Positions 40,710 through 50,054 are shown, counted from the stretch's first letter. The stretch: 64,000 nucleotides of DNA from an uncultured Lachnospiraceae bacterium (GCA_947632515.1 CANRPO010000005.1:62001-126000), one strand, 5' to 3'. Notes: generated by a model from the sequence alone, not told the origin. Numbers and translations: made by a program.

Positions 40710-41762
40710 ATGGAAAGATATATTGCGGTAGACTGCGGCAAGGGTAACACGAAGATTGCGGTTTATAATCAGGAAAAGAAAGCGACGAAAACGTTCCGAT
40801 TCCCGACCAGGTTTAGCGACGGATTATTTGAGGATGATGCTATTGAGGCTGATACCATGATCGTCGAGGCGTTCGGCCATATATATAAGGTAGGAAACGG
40901 CGCCAAGGGTGCGGCCGATCTGGTAACGTCCAAGATGTCCGAGATCCACAGGATATGTACACTGGCCGGGATCGGGCTTTGCGTGAGCACGAAGGAGCAG
41001 GATCAGGTAACGGTTGTGATCGGGATTCCCGTAGAGGAGTTTAAGAATATCGAAAAACGCCAGGAGTATAAGAATTACATCCTCCCGGACGGTCCGGTTG
41101 AGATCAGGATGAAGATGAAGAGCGAGGGGGAAGTTGTAACCAAGCGTTTTGAGATCAAGGCAAAGTATGTCTATGCGGAATCTGCGGGCGTCACTTATCT
41201 TGATCCTGCCGGGAGCAAGGATGCCATGATCGGCGTTATTGACCTTGGCAACCTTAATATGAATGCGACAGTCTGGGATAACTTTGAACTGGACGACGCC
41301 CTTTCCTTTACGGATGAGATGGGAGGCAATCTGCTCGTTTCGGAATTAAGCCAGCAGATCTCCTCTGAGTTCAGCCGTGTCAATGAGGCTTACATGCTGA
41401 AAGTTCTGGTGCGGGGCATTGAGGATCCTTCCATGCGTAAGCTGATCCCGCAGAATCCCAACCCGGAGATCGAGGAGAGATCCAAAAAGTTCATTGATGA
41501 TTTTCTTCTGGACTATGTGCGGCAGATCAAGAGAAAGTGCGATGCAAAGCGCTGGAGCCTTGACTTTATGAAACTGGCTTTCATCGGCGGTACGGCGAAG
41601 TTACTCAAAAATGAGATCAGGCAGGTGTTCGGGGAGAACGTCACGATCTATGATGAGCCGGAGTATGTCAATGTGTTGGGTTTCTTAAAGCGGCTGTGCG
41701 CCAACAAGCTGGGCGTTGTGATCGCTGCGGATGCCGCAGAGAAGACAGAAAAGAAAGCGTAA
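40710..41762 (+). CDS. ParM/Alp-like actin-family segregation ATPase
   Basis: 350 residues with the actin-fold nucleotide motifs: phosphate 1 AVDCGKGNTKIAV (residues about 5-17), phosphate 2 GVIDLGNLNMNATVW (about 170-184) and adenosine AFIGGTAKLL (about 290-299). These identify the ParM/Alp group of bacterial actins that push plasmid or phage DNA apart. Its presence argues for stable maintenance as an extrachromosomal replicon. No parC-type iteron array is obvious in the 80 bp upstream; the palindromic promoter may double as the centromere-binding site. Confidence 0.88.
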   Translation: MERYIAVDCGKGNTKIAVYNQEKKATKTFRFPTRFSDGLFEDDAIEADTMIVEAFGHIYKVGNGAKGAADLVTSKMSEIHRICTLAGIGLCVSTKEQDQVTVVIGIPVEEFKNIEKRQEYKNYILPDGPVEIRMKMKSEGEVVTKRFEIKAKYVYAESAGVTYLDPAGSKDAMIGVIDLGNLNMNATVWDNFELDDALSFTDEMGGNLLVSELSQQISSEFSRVNEAYMLKVLVRGIEDPSMRKLIPQNPNPEIEERSKKFIDDFLLDYVRQIKRKCDAKRWSLDFMKLAFIGGTAKLLKNEIRQVFGENVTIYDEPEYVNVLGFLKRLCANKLGVVIAADAAEKTEKKA

Positions 41763-41790
41763 AGTTCAGAAGAAAATGGAGGAAATGGAT

Positions 41791-41853
41791 ATGGAGGTAT
41801 TACTTGCGGATATGGAGGTATTACTTGCGGATATGGAGGTATCACTTGCTGTA
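41791..41853 (+). repeat. Three tandem 21-bp units
   Basis: Each unit starts ATGGAGGTATTACTTGCGG and encodes MEVLLAD; the third has diverged. Each copy holds an ATG and a GGAGG, so copy number could alter translation start. Confidence 0.85.
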
Positions 41854-42403
41854 AGAAGTTTAGCATTAGTTTTCACCTTATTTTTCTTTCTCATTTTCAT
41901 TTGGTTTGAGGTAAGTGTATTAGAAATAATTTGGAGTCGTAGTGATCCATATCGTGTAATTGATAACACTATCATTTTTTTTTGCGATCCAAGCATTACT
42001 GAGTTTTGCTTTGATAATCTTAGTAGATTATAGTATCTTAAAGCAACATGGAACTGGAATGGGAGATATTTTATCGCAAATCTCAGTGACAGATGATGCC
42101 GATACGACAGAAATAATAGAAGATAAGGAGTTTCACAACACGGGAAGTGAAATTCAACTTACAGAGGATAGCGGCGGAGACGGCAGAAATCAAATGAAAA
42201 AGGACACAGAGGAGAAAGAATCGGTGGCAGCTACAGAGGAGGAAGATCCAAGCGACGCGGTAGAGAGTTACCCGACATCTGCGGAAGAGGATGCCTCCAT
42301 TCAGATGATAGAGAAACTGGAGAACAATGAATTTCGTATCGAAGGCAGTATTTTGCCGGAGGACAATAGATTTCATATCAAAAACAGTATTTTGCCGGAC
42401 TGA
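41791..42403 (+). pseudogene. Two-helix membrane protein, frame broken at T9
   Basis: Two adjacent frames make one sensible protein if the T9 tract at 41975-41983 is read as eight T. Frame 1 (from ATG 41791) has three heptad repeats (MEVLLAD) and a first membrane helix; frame 2 has FFAIQALLSFALIILVDYS and a long acidic tail ending with a doubled segment (SILPEDN, SILPD). As sequenced the first frame stops at 42033. Either phase variation or a sequence error explains this. Confidence 0.6.
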
Positions 42404-42452
42404 AATCATCTGCGTAAAAAAAAGATCGCACAGGAGGAAAATCGGATCAATT

Positions 42453-42749
42453 ATGAAAAAAAAGATATTGATTGCAGCAACCGTGCTTTTGCTTGTAATA
42501 ATCTTTGTCGAACCGTTTGGGGGTAAATCTCAGATTATTCAGGCATCAAATAAAAGGATATTTGAAACCTACTCAACAGGCAGTAATGGTAGCAGGATTA
42601 TAGTTGATCGGGGTTCTGGCGTATGCTATTTGGTAATAGATGATCTGTACGGAAATGCAGTCACTGTCATGCTTGACAGGGACGGGACGCCCATGACTAA
42701 GGAAAAAATGACAAATAACTTGAACAGAATCAATGGAGGAGGAAAATAG
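42453..42749 (+). CDS. Small secreted or anchored protein
   Basis: 98 residues from the ATG at 42453 (CAGGAGGAAAATCGG upstream). An N-terminal signal or anchor (KKKILIAATVLLLVIIFV) and a small beta-rich domain with GSGVCYLVIDDLYGNAVTVM. The segment is a short beta fold found in small phage proteins; no function known. Confidence 0.6.
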   Translation: MKKKILIAATVLLLVIIFVEPFGGKSQIIQASNKRIFETYSTGSNGSRIIVDRGSGVCYLVIDDLYGNAVTVMLDRDGTPMTKEKMTNNLNRINGGGK

Positions 42750-42752
42750 AGG

Positions 42753-42836
42753 ATGATCAAGATCGCGAGTCAATGTGGAACCAAGGGAGACAGATACCAC
42801 AAGGCCACCCTGTCAAAGATTCTGGAGGAAAGGTAA
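42753..42836 (+). CDS. Possible micro-ORF, 27 residues
   Basis: ATG at 42753 behind GGAGGAAAATAGA; peptide IKIASQCGTKGDRYHKATLS then KILEER. The ribosome site is good, but length alone cannot prove coding. Confidence 0.3.
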   Translation: MIKIASQCGTKGDRYHKATLSKILEER

Positions 42837-42865
42837 AGAGTTAGAAAAAGTGAGGGTGTGAGATT

Positions 42866-43537
42866 ATGAAAAGAGAAGAAATATTAACGATTGCCAAGCC
42901 TATTTTGTTTAATACCGAGATGGTGCGGGCGATTCAGAATGAGCGTAAGACCGAGACGCGTCGGGCGATAAAGCCGCAGCCTCTCTTTTACACTGGGAGA
43001 AAATATATATTTGCAGACGATGTTTGTCCCAAGAAGTGGAAAGGTTGTAGCGATTTTATTTCCACATACCAATATCAGCCTGGCGATTACCTGTATGTGC
43101 GGGAAACATGGGGCGATTACTCAGAATGTAAAATGGGTGGTGCAGGGTATTTTGTGTACAGGGCAGACTACCCGGACGGCACAACAACGGCGGTATACTC
43201 GGATGGAACTGAGTTTGATCTCCCAAGATGGCATCCCTCCATCCAAATGCCGAAAGAAGCCGCCAGAATCTTTTTGCGCATAACGGACGTGAGAGTGGAG
43301 CGGTTGCAGGATATAGACAATGCGGGGGCTTTGAAAGAGGGGTGTGACGGAAGATGCTCCGAGCCTGCGGACGGAGCATTGTCAGATTGCCAAAAAGATT
43401 ATGATTTCAGCGTAGAGAAATTTGAATCCGTCTGGGATTCCACTATCAAACCGGCAGATCGCGACAAATACGGTTGGAACGCAAATCCGTTTGTATGGGT
43501 TATAGAATTTGAAAGAGTGAGGGTTGAAGATGTGTAA
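42866..43537 (+). CDS. ASCH-domain phage protein
   Basis: 223 residues. Signature blocks KPILFNTEMVRAIQNERKTETRR, YQPGDYLYVRETWGDY, MPKEAARIFLRITDVRVERL and a C-terminal NPFVWVIEFERV are those of the ASCH-like family common in phages and prophages. ASCH domains bind RNA or nucleotides and are thought to act in RNA-linked regulation. Soluble, probably cytoplasmic. Confidence 0.85.
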   Translation: MKREEILTIAKPILFNTEMVRAIQNERKTETRRAIKPQPLFYTGRKYIFADDVCPKKWKGCSDFISTYQYQPGDYLYVRETWGDYSECKMGGAGYFVYRADYPDGTTTAVYSDGTEFDLPRWHPSIQMPKEAARIFLRITDVRVERLQDIDNAGALKEGCDGRCSEPADGALSDCQKDYDFSVEKFESVWDSTIKPADRDKYGWNANPFVWVIEFERVRVEDV

Positions 43538-43784
43538 ATATTGTGATTCATCTCGTTATGGAGGAGAAAGTATTTATTACAATAAAGATTCTGAAGATTT
43601 AAGAGAGATAGTTATAGAACTAGATGGTACATTGTCAATAATCAGCAATAACTTTGACGAAAAAGAATATGAAAAATGGTCAAAATTTGGTTTTTCTAGC
43701 CTTGAGGCTAGGTATATGGCGGAATACACTTACAATATCAAAATAAACTATTGCCCTTTTTGCGGCAGAAAGTTGAGGATGACT
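43530..43784 (+). pseudogene. Zinc-ribbon phage protein, frame break near 43774
   Basis: From ATG 43530 the protein holds CKYC at the start and CPFCGRKL at the end, a small zinc ribbon known from phages. Such proteins normally stop soon after the second knuckle. Here one extra G near 43774 would give KLEDD and a stop (TAA 43784-43786) overlapping the next ATG. As sequenced the frame reads on through the following gene to 43907. I therefore consider the sequenced frame broken. Confidence 0.6.
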
Positions 43785-43785
43785 A

Positions 43786-43907
43786 ATGGCAGAATATCAT
43801 GTTGGTTGCGGAATGGCAGGAATTTACGCCGGAACGCTGAAAAAAACAAGACTATGTGGCAGAACAAAACGGAAGTGACGGTTAAAGAGAAAGAGGAGAG
43901 AAATTGA
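43786..43907 (+). pseudogene. Phage GCG-IYAGTL protein, frame break at A7
   Basis: ATG 43786 begins AEYHVGCGMAGIYAGTL, a recognisable small phage protein. At A7 (43840-43846) the frame slips to an early stop; with eight A it would continue KKNKTMWQNKTEVTVKEKEE to 43907, the expected sequence. This is the second break within 80 bp. Confidence 0.6.
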
Positions 43908-43908
43908 T

Positions 43909-44013
43909 ATGGCTAGAAAACCAATTCCGCAATCTGTAAGGAAAGCGGTATATCAGAAATACGGCGGTAGATGTTTCCATATACCGTCCGGAGCTGAGAT
44001 TGACAGAACATAA
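43909..44013 (+). pseudogene. Truncated HNH endonuclease
   Basis: 34 codons, starting ARKPIPQSVRKAVYQKYGGR. Full-length phage HNH proteins continue with C-x-x-C-G and the HNH core; here the sequence leaves the family after YGGRC and stops. A remnant. Confidence 0.65.
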
Positions 44014-44040
44014 CCCAAAATAAAGATTTTGGGGTTTTTG
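44011..44040 (+). terminator. Intrinsic terminator
   Basis: AACCCAAAAT-aaag-ATTTTGGGGTT followed by T. Confidence 0.75.
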
Positions 44041-44136
44041 CCACCCTTCGGACAGCATGGTTATGATACGGTTTTAAGGCTGCAATGACGCATAATCCGT
44101 ATTGTAAAAGTATCATGACGGACATGAAAAAATTCC
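44041..44136 (+). other. Gene-free stretch with inverted repeat
   Basis: ATGATAC near 44064 and GTATCAT near 44108, with ATACGG and CCGTAT between, form an imperfect inverted repeat about 85 bp long. No gene is visible. It could be a small mobile element remnant or a regulatory RNA. Confidence 0.4.
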
Positions 44137-44260
44137 TTGTATATTTCTCCGGTTGTGTTATATTAACATTATAATAATATAAATTTTCTGTTTGTAAATT
44201 TAGCAGTGGATTTCCGATCCGCTGCTTTTTTGTGGTTAAAATAATCTGCCTGCGGCAGTT
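44137..44260 (+). promoter_or_regulatory. Promoter and attenuator leader, copy 4
   Basis: TTGTAT (44137-44142), 16 bp, TATATT (44159-44164). Leader hairpin AGCAGTGGATTTCCGATCCGCTGCT with T-run at 44202-44231, then CTGCCTGCGGCAG. Reads into the gene at 44297. Confidence 0.65.
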
Positions 44261-44296
44261 TAATATAGATTGAAATCATCAAAAGGAGGTTCGGAA

Positions 44297-44488
44297 ATGG
44301 TAAAGGAAAAAACAACCGGAAAGATAAAATTTTCCGAATTTATGGGTTGCTACATGGTAATCTATTACGATCCGGAAGTGAAGAAGAACACGGTTGTAAA
44401 AAAGAATACCAGGAAAGAGGCAGAAGACTTTCTGTTGGAACAGGGAAACACCGGCATAGAGCGACGGTTCTGGTACGGTGAAGAGTAA
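44297..44488 (+). CDS. Small protein with integrase-arm-like beta fold
   Basis: 63 residues from ATG 44297 (AAAGGAGGTTCGGAA upstream). The pattern (TTGKIKFSEFMGCYMVIYYDPEVKKN then KEAEDFLLEQ) resembles the three-strand arm-binding domain of tyrosine recombinases, but no recombinase follows. It may be a stand-alone DNA-binding protein. Confidence in this fold is low. Confidence 0.55.
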   Translation: MVKEKTTGKIKFSEFMGCYMVIYYDPEVKKNTVVKKNTRKEAEDFLLEQGNTGIERRFWYGEE

Positions 44489-44493
44489 TTAAA

Positions 44494-44526
44494 AAAGGCT
44501 GCAGATTGCTGCAGTCTTTTTTTGTG
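44494..44526 (+). terminator. Intrinsic terminator
   Basis: CTGCAG-ATTG-CTGCAG extended by GG/TC, followed by seven T. Confidence 0.8.
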
Positions 44527-44540
44527 CAAAAAAGTATCGC

Positions 44541-44597
44541 TTGCAAATGCCCGTGATTATGGTATTATGAATTTACACATTGTATACTATACAATGT
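44541..44597 (+). promoter_or_regulatory. Class A promoter with palindromic operator
   Basis: TTGCAA (44541-44546), 16 bp, TATTAT (44563-44568), then the perfect palindrome ATTGTATACTATACAAT (44579-44595; arms extend two more bases each side). GCTTGCAAATG at 44539-44549 is identical to part of the first guide of array C. No attenuator leader here. Confidence 0.75.
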
Positions 44598-44678
44598 TTT
44601 TTGAGTTTTCAAAAGCCGAAAATGCCGTAAAATCGCCGTTTCCGGAAATAAAGAGTGTTAAGGAGGTATACAGAAAAA

Positions 44679-45827
44679 ATGGTAAAAGCAGAGGTTTCAG
44701 AGGTAAAAAAGTTGTATGGAATAAAGGATTGCACTGTGGACAGGATCGCGGGATGCTATATTAACGCGGAAAAAGAGATTTTGTCCACTTTTTCCGAACA
44801 TTTCCTCAATAAAGAGGAAAACGAGATCTTCAAGTATCTGGACATCTTCAAACAGGGTTTGTCCGGTAAACTCGGCAAGGAGCTTAATACACTTTCCTTT
44901 CCCATAGGTGAAGGAAATAAAATAGGCGATAATCAGGCTTTTCTGTTAAAGCTGCACGCCTCCGGCTTAAAGGATAAGGAACTGCTTAACGTCTTCTGGG
45001 ATAGGGCGCGGGAGGCATATCCGCTTACGGAAAATGCCCTTTTTCTTCTTATCCATAACGTGTACGACGTCCCCGGCCGCGGCAATGACCATTTCAAGAA
45101 CATGGATGCCTCAGATGAGGTATACGACTATATATCCTTTTATATCTGCCCGGTGAAACTGGAAGATGCGGGGCTTGCCTATAACAGTAAGAACAGGCAG
45201 TTTTCCTGTAAAGATACCAGGTGGTGTGTGCAGAAACCCACATACAGTTTTCTGTTCCCGTCTTTCGAGGACAGATGCTCCGACGCGGACGCCATTACCG
45301 TCTATACAAAGAAGACGGATGGCAGCATGGACAACTTCACGGCTGATTTTCTGGGTATAATGCCTTCGATTTCACCGGCTGAACAAAAAAAGATGTTTCA
45401 GACGGTCGTGGAAGACGCTATTTCATCCGGCGGCGATGATATTGATGATACGGTTCAGATAATGACGGGCCTGCATGAGCGAATGGTGGAGAGCCTTGAA
45501 GACGACACTGCGGATGCTCTGGAAACGACGCTGCGGGTGGAAGAGATTCTTTCCATCGCCGAAGAAAGCGGTATGGACAGCCGGATGGTGGAAAAACTGG
45601 ACGACGGGATCAGAAACGCTTTCAAGGACAGCCCGATCCGTACAGAGAACGTCATTAATCTAAAGAACGTCGAGTTTAAGTCGGAGGATTTCGTTGCAAA
45701 GGTCAGCGCAGAACTCGCCTCCAGGGTAAAAACGGACACCATTAAGGGAACGCGTTATCTTATGATCCCCCTGGCCTCTGATAAGGGTCTTGACATAGAA
45801 GGCGTGAGGGTTGGAAGAAAGGTGTGA
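44679..45827 (+). CDS. DUF4317-family protein
   Basis: 382 residues from ATG 44679 (AAGGAGGTATACAGAAAAA upstream). Sequence blocks EVSEVKKLYGIKDCTVDRIAG, FKYLDIFKQGLSGKLGKEL, FLLIHNVYDVPGRGNDHF and DEVYDYISFYICPVKL are typical of DUF4317, a Firmicutes family of unknown function. It shares its operator with topoisomerase III, hinting at a role in DNA maintenance. The C-terminal part (about 270-382) is an acidic helical extension. Confidence 0.85.
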   Translation: MVKAEVSEVKKLYGIKDCTVDRIAGCYINAEKEILSTFSEHFLNKEENEIFKYLDIFKQGLSGKLGKELNTLSFPIGEGNKIGDNQAFLLKLHASGLKDKELLNVFWDRAREAYPLTENALFLLIHNVYDVPGRGNDHFKNMDASDEVYDYISFYICPVKLEDAGLAYNSKNRQFSCKDTRWCVQKPTYSFLFPSFEDRCSDADAITVYTKKTDGSMDNFTADFLGIMPSISPAEQKKMFQTVVEDAISSGGDDIDDTVQIMTGLHERMVESLEDDTADALETTLRVEEILSIAEESGMDSRMVEKLDDGIRNAFKDSPIRTENVINLKNVEFKSEDFVAKVSAELASRVKTDTIKGTRYLMIPLASDKGLDIEGVRVGRKV

Positions 45828-45834
45828 GGGCCGA

Positions 45835-46047
45835 TTGGATAAACGTTATAAAATCCTGATCGCCGTGGTTGCGGTTCTTTTGATCTTCGAGCAGCTTACT
45901 GCGCATTTCCATGTGCTGGACGAGTTTTACTTTATAATCGAAGTTGCCTGTCCGGGCGCGGTAATAGCAACAGCAGCAGTTTATGCTGCCAGGGCGCACA
46001 GGAATCAAAGAAAAGGAGAAGACAAACGTGAAGACAAGAAAGTATAA
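45835..46047 (+). CDS. Small membrane protein
   Basis: 70 residues from a TTG at 45835 (GAAAGGTGTGAGGG upstream), no ATG available. Two membrane helices (YKILIAVVAVLLIFEQLT, then a second at about 35-52) and a basic tail. Overlaps the next gene by 20 bp. Confidence 0.55.
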   Translation: MDKRYKILIAVVAVLLIFEQLTAHFHVLDEFYFIIEVACPGAVIATAAVYAARAHRNQRKGEDKREDKKV

Positions 46048-46789
46048 CATGCTGTGGAAGATAGTTGCCGTGTCCGGCGGCGTGATAACGATGGTCTGCT
46101 TAACATGGCTGATCCTTTTTGAAATACACGGGGCCAATCCGGATGTCCCCGTGCCGTTTTTGTCGCTTTTGGGCGGCGAATCATCCATGGAGCAGGATAA
46201 AGCGGGAGTCTCCCATGCGATCGAAACCTGTTATACCGGGGATCCCTATCTGGCGGACGCTTTATTTGAGATCCCTTTTCAGAGATCGGAGAATTATGTC
46301 TGCAATGCTGATTTCATTAAGGAGATAGGGACAGATAATGCGCTGCTTATGACCGACAAAGCGAAGGAAACCGTCTCGGCATTGTTTGACAAGTCCTATC
46401 AGGAACGGGACAGCGCGGACGAGACGCTGACCGGCCTGCTGGCAGACGGAATTACGGTTGTATTTGCCGACGGGACTGTCTCAGAGGGCGCCGCAGACAC
46501 CGTCAAAATGATTAACGACTGGTTTGTCCGGAGCAAAACATCCATGGAGGCACATCTTACCACCGACAAGTGCATGGTCTATTATGACGGGGGCATGGTC
46601 ATCGTGCGCGGGGAGTTTGTTTTTGCCGTCTATAACAGTGATGACTTTGAAACCATAAAGAGCAATCTCGGCATGGAGGATCTGCAGAACGGGGAACGCC
46701 GCTCCTGCGTCATGGAACTGGAGTTTATGAGTCCGACCAACCGGGCGGATTTTTCAACTTATAAGCTCTGCGGAGCCAAAATATTATAA
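46028..46789 (+). CDS. Membrane-anchored extracytoplasmic protein
   Basis: 253 residues from GTG 46028 (AAAGGAGAAGACAAAC upstream; ATG 46049 is possible). One N-terminal anchor ([20 protein letters not shown]) and a soluble outer domain of about 200 residues. No motif recognised. It immediately precedes the chemoreceptor, so it may present a ligand or modulate sensing. Confidence 0.65.
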   Translation: MKTRKYNMLWKIVAVSGGVITMVCLTWLILFEIHGANPDVPVPFLSLLGGESSMEQDKAGVSHAIETCYTGDPYLADALFEIPFQRSENYVCNADFIKEIGTDNALLMTDKAKETVSALFDKSYQERDSADETLTGLLADGITVVFADGTVSEGAADTVKMINDWFVRSKTSMEAHLTTDKCMVYYDGGMVIVRGEFVFAVYNSDDFETIKSNLGMEDLQNGERRSCVMELEFMSPTNRADFSTYKLCGAKIL

Positions 46790-46806
46790 CGAGGAGGAAG
46801 GAAATT

Positions 46807-48540
46807 TTGAAAAAGAATCAGAAATTATTCAGCTTAAAGTATACGCTTTTACTGCTTGTTGTGCTGCCGATTCTGGCGGTCGCCGTAATTCTGACATGGT
46901 TCAGCGCCAATAAGATGCGAAACGCCCTGCAGGAAGAGGCGTTGGAAGGTCTGGGAGCATCCACCGCAGCCATGACGGAGCTTATGACCGTCATTGACGG
47001 TGACTGGTCAGAGGAAAACGGCATCGTCTATAAGGGAGATACCCGGATTTCCGAAAATTATGAGTTTGTGGATGACATGAAAGCCCAGACCGGAAATGAG
47101 ATCACGATCTTCTGGGGTGATACCAGAATCGCCACATCCATTAAGGATAAGGCAACAGGCGACAGGCTGATCGGTACGAAATGCACGGATGAGGTAAAAA
47201 AAGCGGTGTTATTAAACGGTGAGGACTATAAAAGCACGAATACCGTCATAAACGGTGAAGAATATTATACATATTATAAGCCGCTCCATGACGCACAGGG
47301 AAACATAGTGGGAATGATGTTTTCCGGGAAAGCCGGCACAAAGGCATCCGAAGTTATATCCGGGGTCGTTACGAGCATCATTTTTATTGCGCTCTCGATT
47401 GCCGTTTTAGTCACCATTCTTGCGCTGCTTATTACACGCCGCATTGCCTCGAATATTGAGATATGCTCCAAAAAGCTGGCACTGATCGCAGAGGGCCGGA
47501 TTGATGACGCCGCTTACGACGCTGAAATTGCCCTGATGACGGAAAAAAGGAACGAATTGGGCGTTATTGCCGTCTCGATAGAACTTCTGAAGAAAAAGTT
47601 CACTGAGATAGTGGAGGAGCTGATGAATGACGTCGGCAGCATCAATAACCTGGTAGGGGTGCTGAATACCAGCGCCAAGGGAGCCAGAGAAAACACCGGG
47701 GATTTGTCGGCCGCAATTAACGAAGTGGCACAGGGAGCTACCGTGCAGGCCCAGAATACCCAGGATGCAAAGGAGGCAACGGTCAATATCGGCAGCGAAA
47801 TTGAGGATGTTGCCGGGGATGCCAAAATATTGACTGATGCGGTCGGCGTGATGCAGGAGATCGGCGACCGGGCAAAGGGGAACATGCAGGAAGTTCTGAC
47901 CTCCACGGAAAAAAATGATGCTGCGATAGCCGCAATCAAGGAACAGTCCGATAAAACAAATGAGAGTGCAAAGCGGATCCGCGCGGTCGTGGAACTGATT
48001 GCGGAGATTGCGAACCAGACAAATCTGCTGTCCCTCAATGCCTCTATCGAGGCTGCAAGGGCCGGGGAGGCCGGAAAAGGATTCGCCGTGGTCGCATCCG
48101 AGATCAAAAAACTGGCGGAGCAGAGCAATGAGTCTTCGCAGGAGATCAATTCCATAGTGGACGAGCTGGTAAAGCAGGCTGAAATAACGGTGGAGGAAAC
48201 GGCATCCCTGGTAGAGCAGAGCAGACAGCAGACGGCGCTTGCCGAAAATACCCATGCCTCCTTCTCCGAGCTGGAAAAGGCGATTGATACCGTTAATGAC
48301 TCCGCAGACAAGATCAACAGGGCAATCGGACTGATCGACAAGGCAAAAAACAGCATCGTCGATACAATAGAAAGCCTGTCGGCCATATCAGAGGAGAATG
48401 CGGCATCCGCACAGGAAACAACTGCGTCAACTGCCATGCTGCATGATGCCATGGACACCCTCGACGAGCAGGCGGATGAACTTTTACAGATTGCACAGAC
48501 GATCGACAAAACGATGCGGTATTTTCAGATTGCGGGATAA
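46807..48540 (+). CDS. Methyl-accepting chemotaxis protein
   Basis: 577 residues from a TTG start (GAGGAGGAAGGAAATT upstream). Order: membrane helix 1 (about 13-30), a Cache-like extracellular sensor (about 35-180), membrane helix 2 (about 188-212), HAMP (about 212-268), then the signalling coiled coil with the conserved tip [19 protein letters not shown]. All parts are intact. Chemoreceptors carried by phages or plasmids are uncommon; it could change host navigation. The HD-GYP protein at 6635 could act on the same behaviour through second messengers. No other che gene is in the window, so it must use the host's. Confidence 0.93.
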   Translation: MKKNQKLFSLKYTLLLLVVLPILAVAVILTWFSANKMRNALQEEALEGLGASTAAMTELMTVIDGDWSEENGIVYKGDTRISENYEFVDDMKAQTGNEITIFWGDTRIATSIKDKATGDRLIGTKCTDEVKKAVLLNGEDYKSTNTVINGEEYYTYYKPLHDAQGNIVGMMFSGKAGTKASEVISGVVTSIIFIALSIAVLVTILALLITRRIASNIEICSKKLALIAEGRIDDAAYDAEIALMTEKRNELGVIAVSIELLKKKFTEIVEELMNDVGSINNLVGVLNTSAKGARENTGDLSAAINEVAQGATVQAQNTQDAKEATVNIGSEIEDVAGDAKILTDAVGVMQEIGDRAKGNMQEVLTSTEKNDAAIAAIKEQSDKTNESAKRIRAVVELIAEIANQTNLLSLNASIEAARAGEAGKGFAVVASEIKKLAEQSNESSQEINSIVDELVKQAEITVEETASLVEQSRQQTALAENTHASFSELEKAIDTVNDSADKINRAIGLIDKAKNSIVDTIESLSAISEENAASAQETTASTAMLHDAMDTLDEQADELLQIAQTIDKTMRYFQIAG

Positions 48541-48554
48541 GAGAGGAAAACGCG

Positions 48555-48896
48555 GTGGTTGGAAGGGATATAAACAGGATTCTTCTGGACTTTGACAATG
48601 ATTTTCTGATATATCACTTTACGGACAGGGGAAATCTCTTCCGGTATCAGGAGATAGATAAGCTGGGTCTTATCAATACCTTTCCCATCACGGACGCGGA
48701 AATTTATATGGAGCTGTGCAAGGCGGGCATGTTCGGCATCGAACTTTTGAAGGAAGAGCTTGTGATCTATAAGCCGGGAAGTATGCCTGATAAAGGGGAG
48801 AAGATGATCCTGCAGGAAAAAAAGCGCATTTCCTGTCCCGGACTGTATGGCTCCAGAGAGAAGATTTTGGAAATACTCGGGTATCTTGAAAAATAA
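48555..48896 (+). CDS. Uncharacterised protein
   Basis: 113 residues from GTG 48555 (AGAGGAAAACGC upstream). It contains YHFTDRGNLFRYQEIDKLGL and a Cys near the end. Probably translated with the chemoreceptor. Function unknown. Confidence 0.55.
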   Translation: MVGRDINRILLDFDNDFLIYHFTDRGNLFRYQEIDKLGLINTFPITDAEIYMELCKAGMFGIELLKEELVIYKPGSMPDKGEKMILQEKKRISCPGLYGSREKILEILGYLEK

Positions 48897-48921
48897 TGGC
48901 TTGCAATTTTGTCACCACATA

Positions 48922-48955
48922 TTGACATATCATCATTCTATTGTATAATATACAC
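48922..48955 (+). promoter_or_regulatory. Class B promoter
   Basis: TTGACA (48922-48927), 16 bp, TATAAT (48944-48949), near-palindrome TTGTATAATATACAC. Conserved box TGTCACCACATATTGACAT at the -35. Confidence 0.85.
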
Positions 48956-48983
48956 AATCCAAAAGAATTGTGAGGTGACAGTA

Positions 48984-50054
48984 ATGGTGACATCAACATA
49001 CATTCAGATCCAGTACCGGAATATCGGGTATGAGATCGTATCTGCCAAGATACGCGGAGTGGTCTGTGCCTATGATCCGACACGGACGGCGCCCTTTCCC
49101 GTGATTGCCATCTGCGATAACCGGGATGATTATATCCTCTCGAAGGTCAATACCGACCATATCCGCCGCATTCTGACGGAGGACATTGCGCTGCCGGAGA
49201 TAAAGGACGTGCTTTTCGTGATTCTCAACAAATGGAGATCACGGGATCTGGTCGGGGGAAACCATGTCGTGGTCGAGTGCGGTACGGGCAAATACCATGT
49301 GGGACGGATCAGCGCCGATCTGAAACACGAATACCGCATCCTGACACAGATTCTTGCCGTGCAAAAACGCACGGAAGAGAAGAATCGGATGCAGAAACCG
49401 TACCTTCTTCACGAATACCCTGTCCGGGCCACTTATCTTATGATGGCCGCGTTGTTTTTCCTGTATACCGTAACAGGCGGCCGGGCGGAAGAATTTGGAG
49501 TATCTTATGAGGCTGTCATGGGCGGCGAATATGCAAGGCTTATCACCTATATGTTTACCCACGGCGGTCTGCTGCACCTTCTGGGGAATATGTCGGCGCT
49601 TTGGGTGGCCGGGCGTCTGGTGGAGAAAAGAAACGGCGCGGCATCTTTCTTACTTGTTTATGTGCTGTCCGGCATAGCCGCGGCGCTTGTTTCCATCTCC
49701 TTTAACGGGGATCCGTCGCAAATTACGGTCGGGGCATCCGGGGCAGTCTGCGGACTTCTCGGGGCGCTCTTTACCTCGGAGGCATTTACGGACAGGTATC
49801 AGAGAAGGATTCCGCTTACGACGATCGCTTTTGCGATTTTGGTTTCCCTGACCGGCGGGGCACGGTACATGAATACGGATAATCTGTGCCATATCGGCGG
49901 TCTGGTTTTCGGAATGCTTGTGATGGGGATCCTCTGTCTGTGCAGGATGATCGTCTGGGATCTTGGCAGTATCAAAAGGCAGCGTTTCTTTAACAGGCGG
50001 ATTGTGTTTTCCGGGTTCGGTGAGAATCCCTATTCTTTGGACAGGACGGGGTGA
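48984..50054 (+). CDS. Rhomboid-family intramembrane serine protease
   Basis: 356 residues from ATG 48984. A soluble N-terminal domain of about 140 residues is followed by about seven membrane helices. The catalytic Ser lies in TVGASGAVCGLLGAL and the His in DNLCHIGGLVFGML; an upstream HGGLLHLLGNMSALWVAG is the conserved helix-2 region. Rhomboids cut membrane-bound substrates within the bilayer. Its neighbour with a transglutaminase fold may be a partner, since the two overlap. Confidence 0.9.
   Translation: MVTSTYIQIQYRNIGYEIVSAKIRGVVCAYDPTRTAPFPVIAICDNRDDYILSKVNTDHIRRILTEDIALPEIKDVLFVILNKWRSRDLVGGNHVVVECGTGKYHVGRISADLKHEYRILTQILAVQKRTEEKNRMQKPYLLHEYPVRATYLMMAALFFLYTVTGGRAEEFGVSYEAVMGGEYARLITYMFTHGGLLHLLGNMSALWVAGRLVEKRNGAASFLLVYVLSGIAAALVSISFNGDPSQITVGASGAVCGLLGALFTSEAFTDRYQRRIPLTTIAFAILVSLTGGARYMNTDNLCHIGGLVFGMLVMGILCLCRMIVWDLGSIKRQRFFNRRIVFSGFGENPYSLDRTG

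Noticed and set aside
44297-44488. Excisionase or integrase gene
   Set aside because: Only a short beta-type domain resembling the arm-binding part is present; no catalytic domain follows.
47514-48509. 331-codon minus-strand frame opposite the chemoreceptor
   Set aside because: Ser/Ala-rich shadow of a clearly conserved gene on the other strand.
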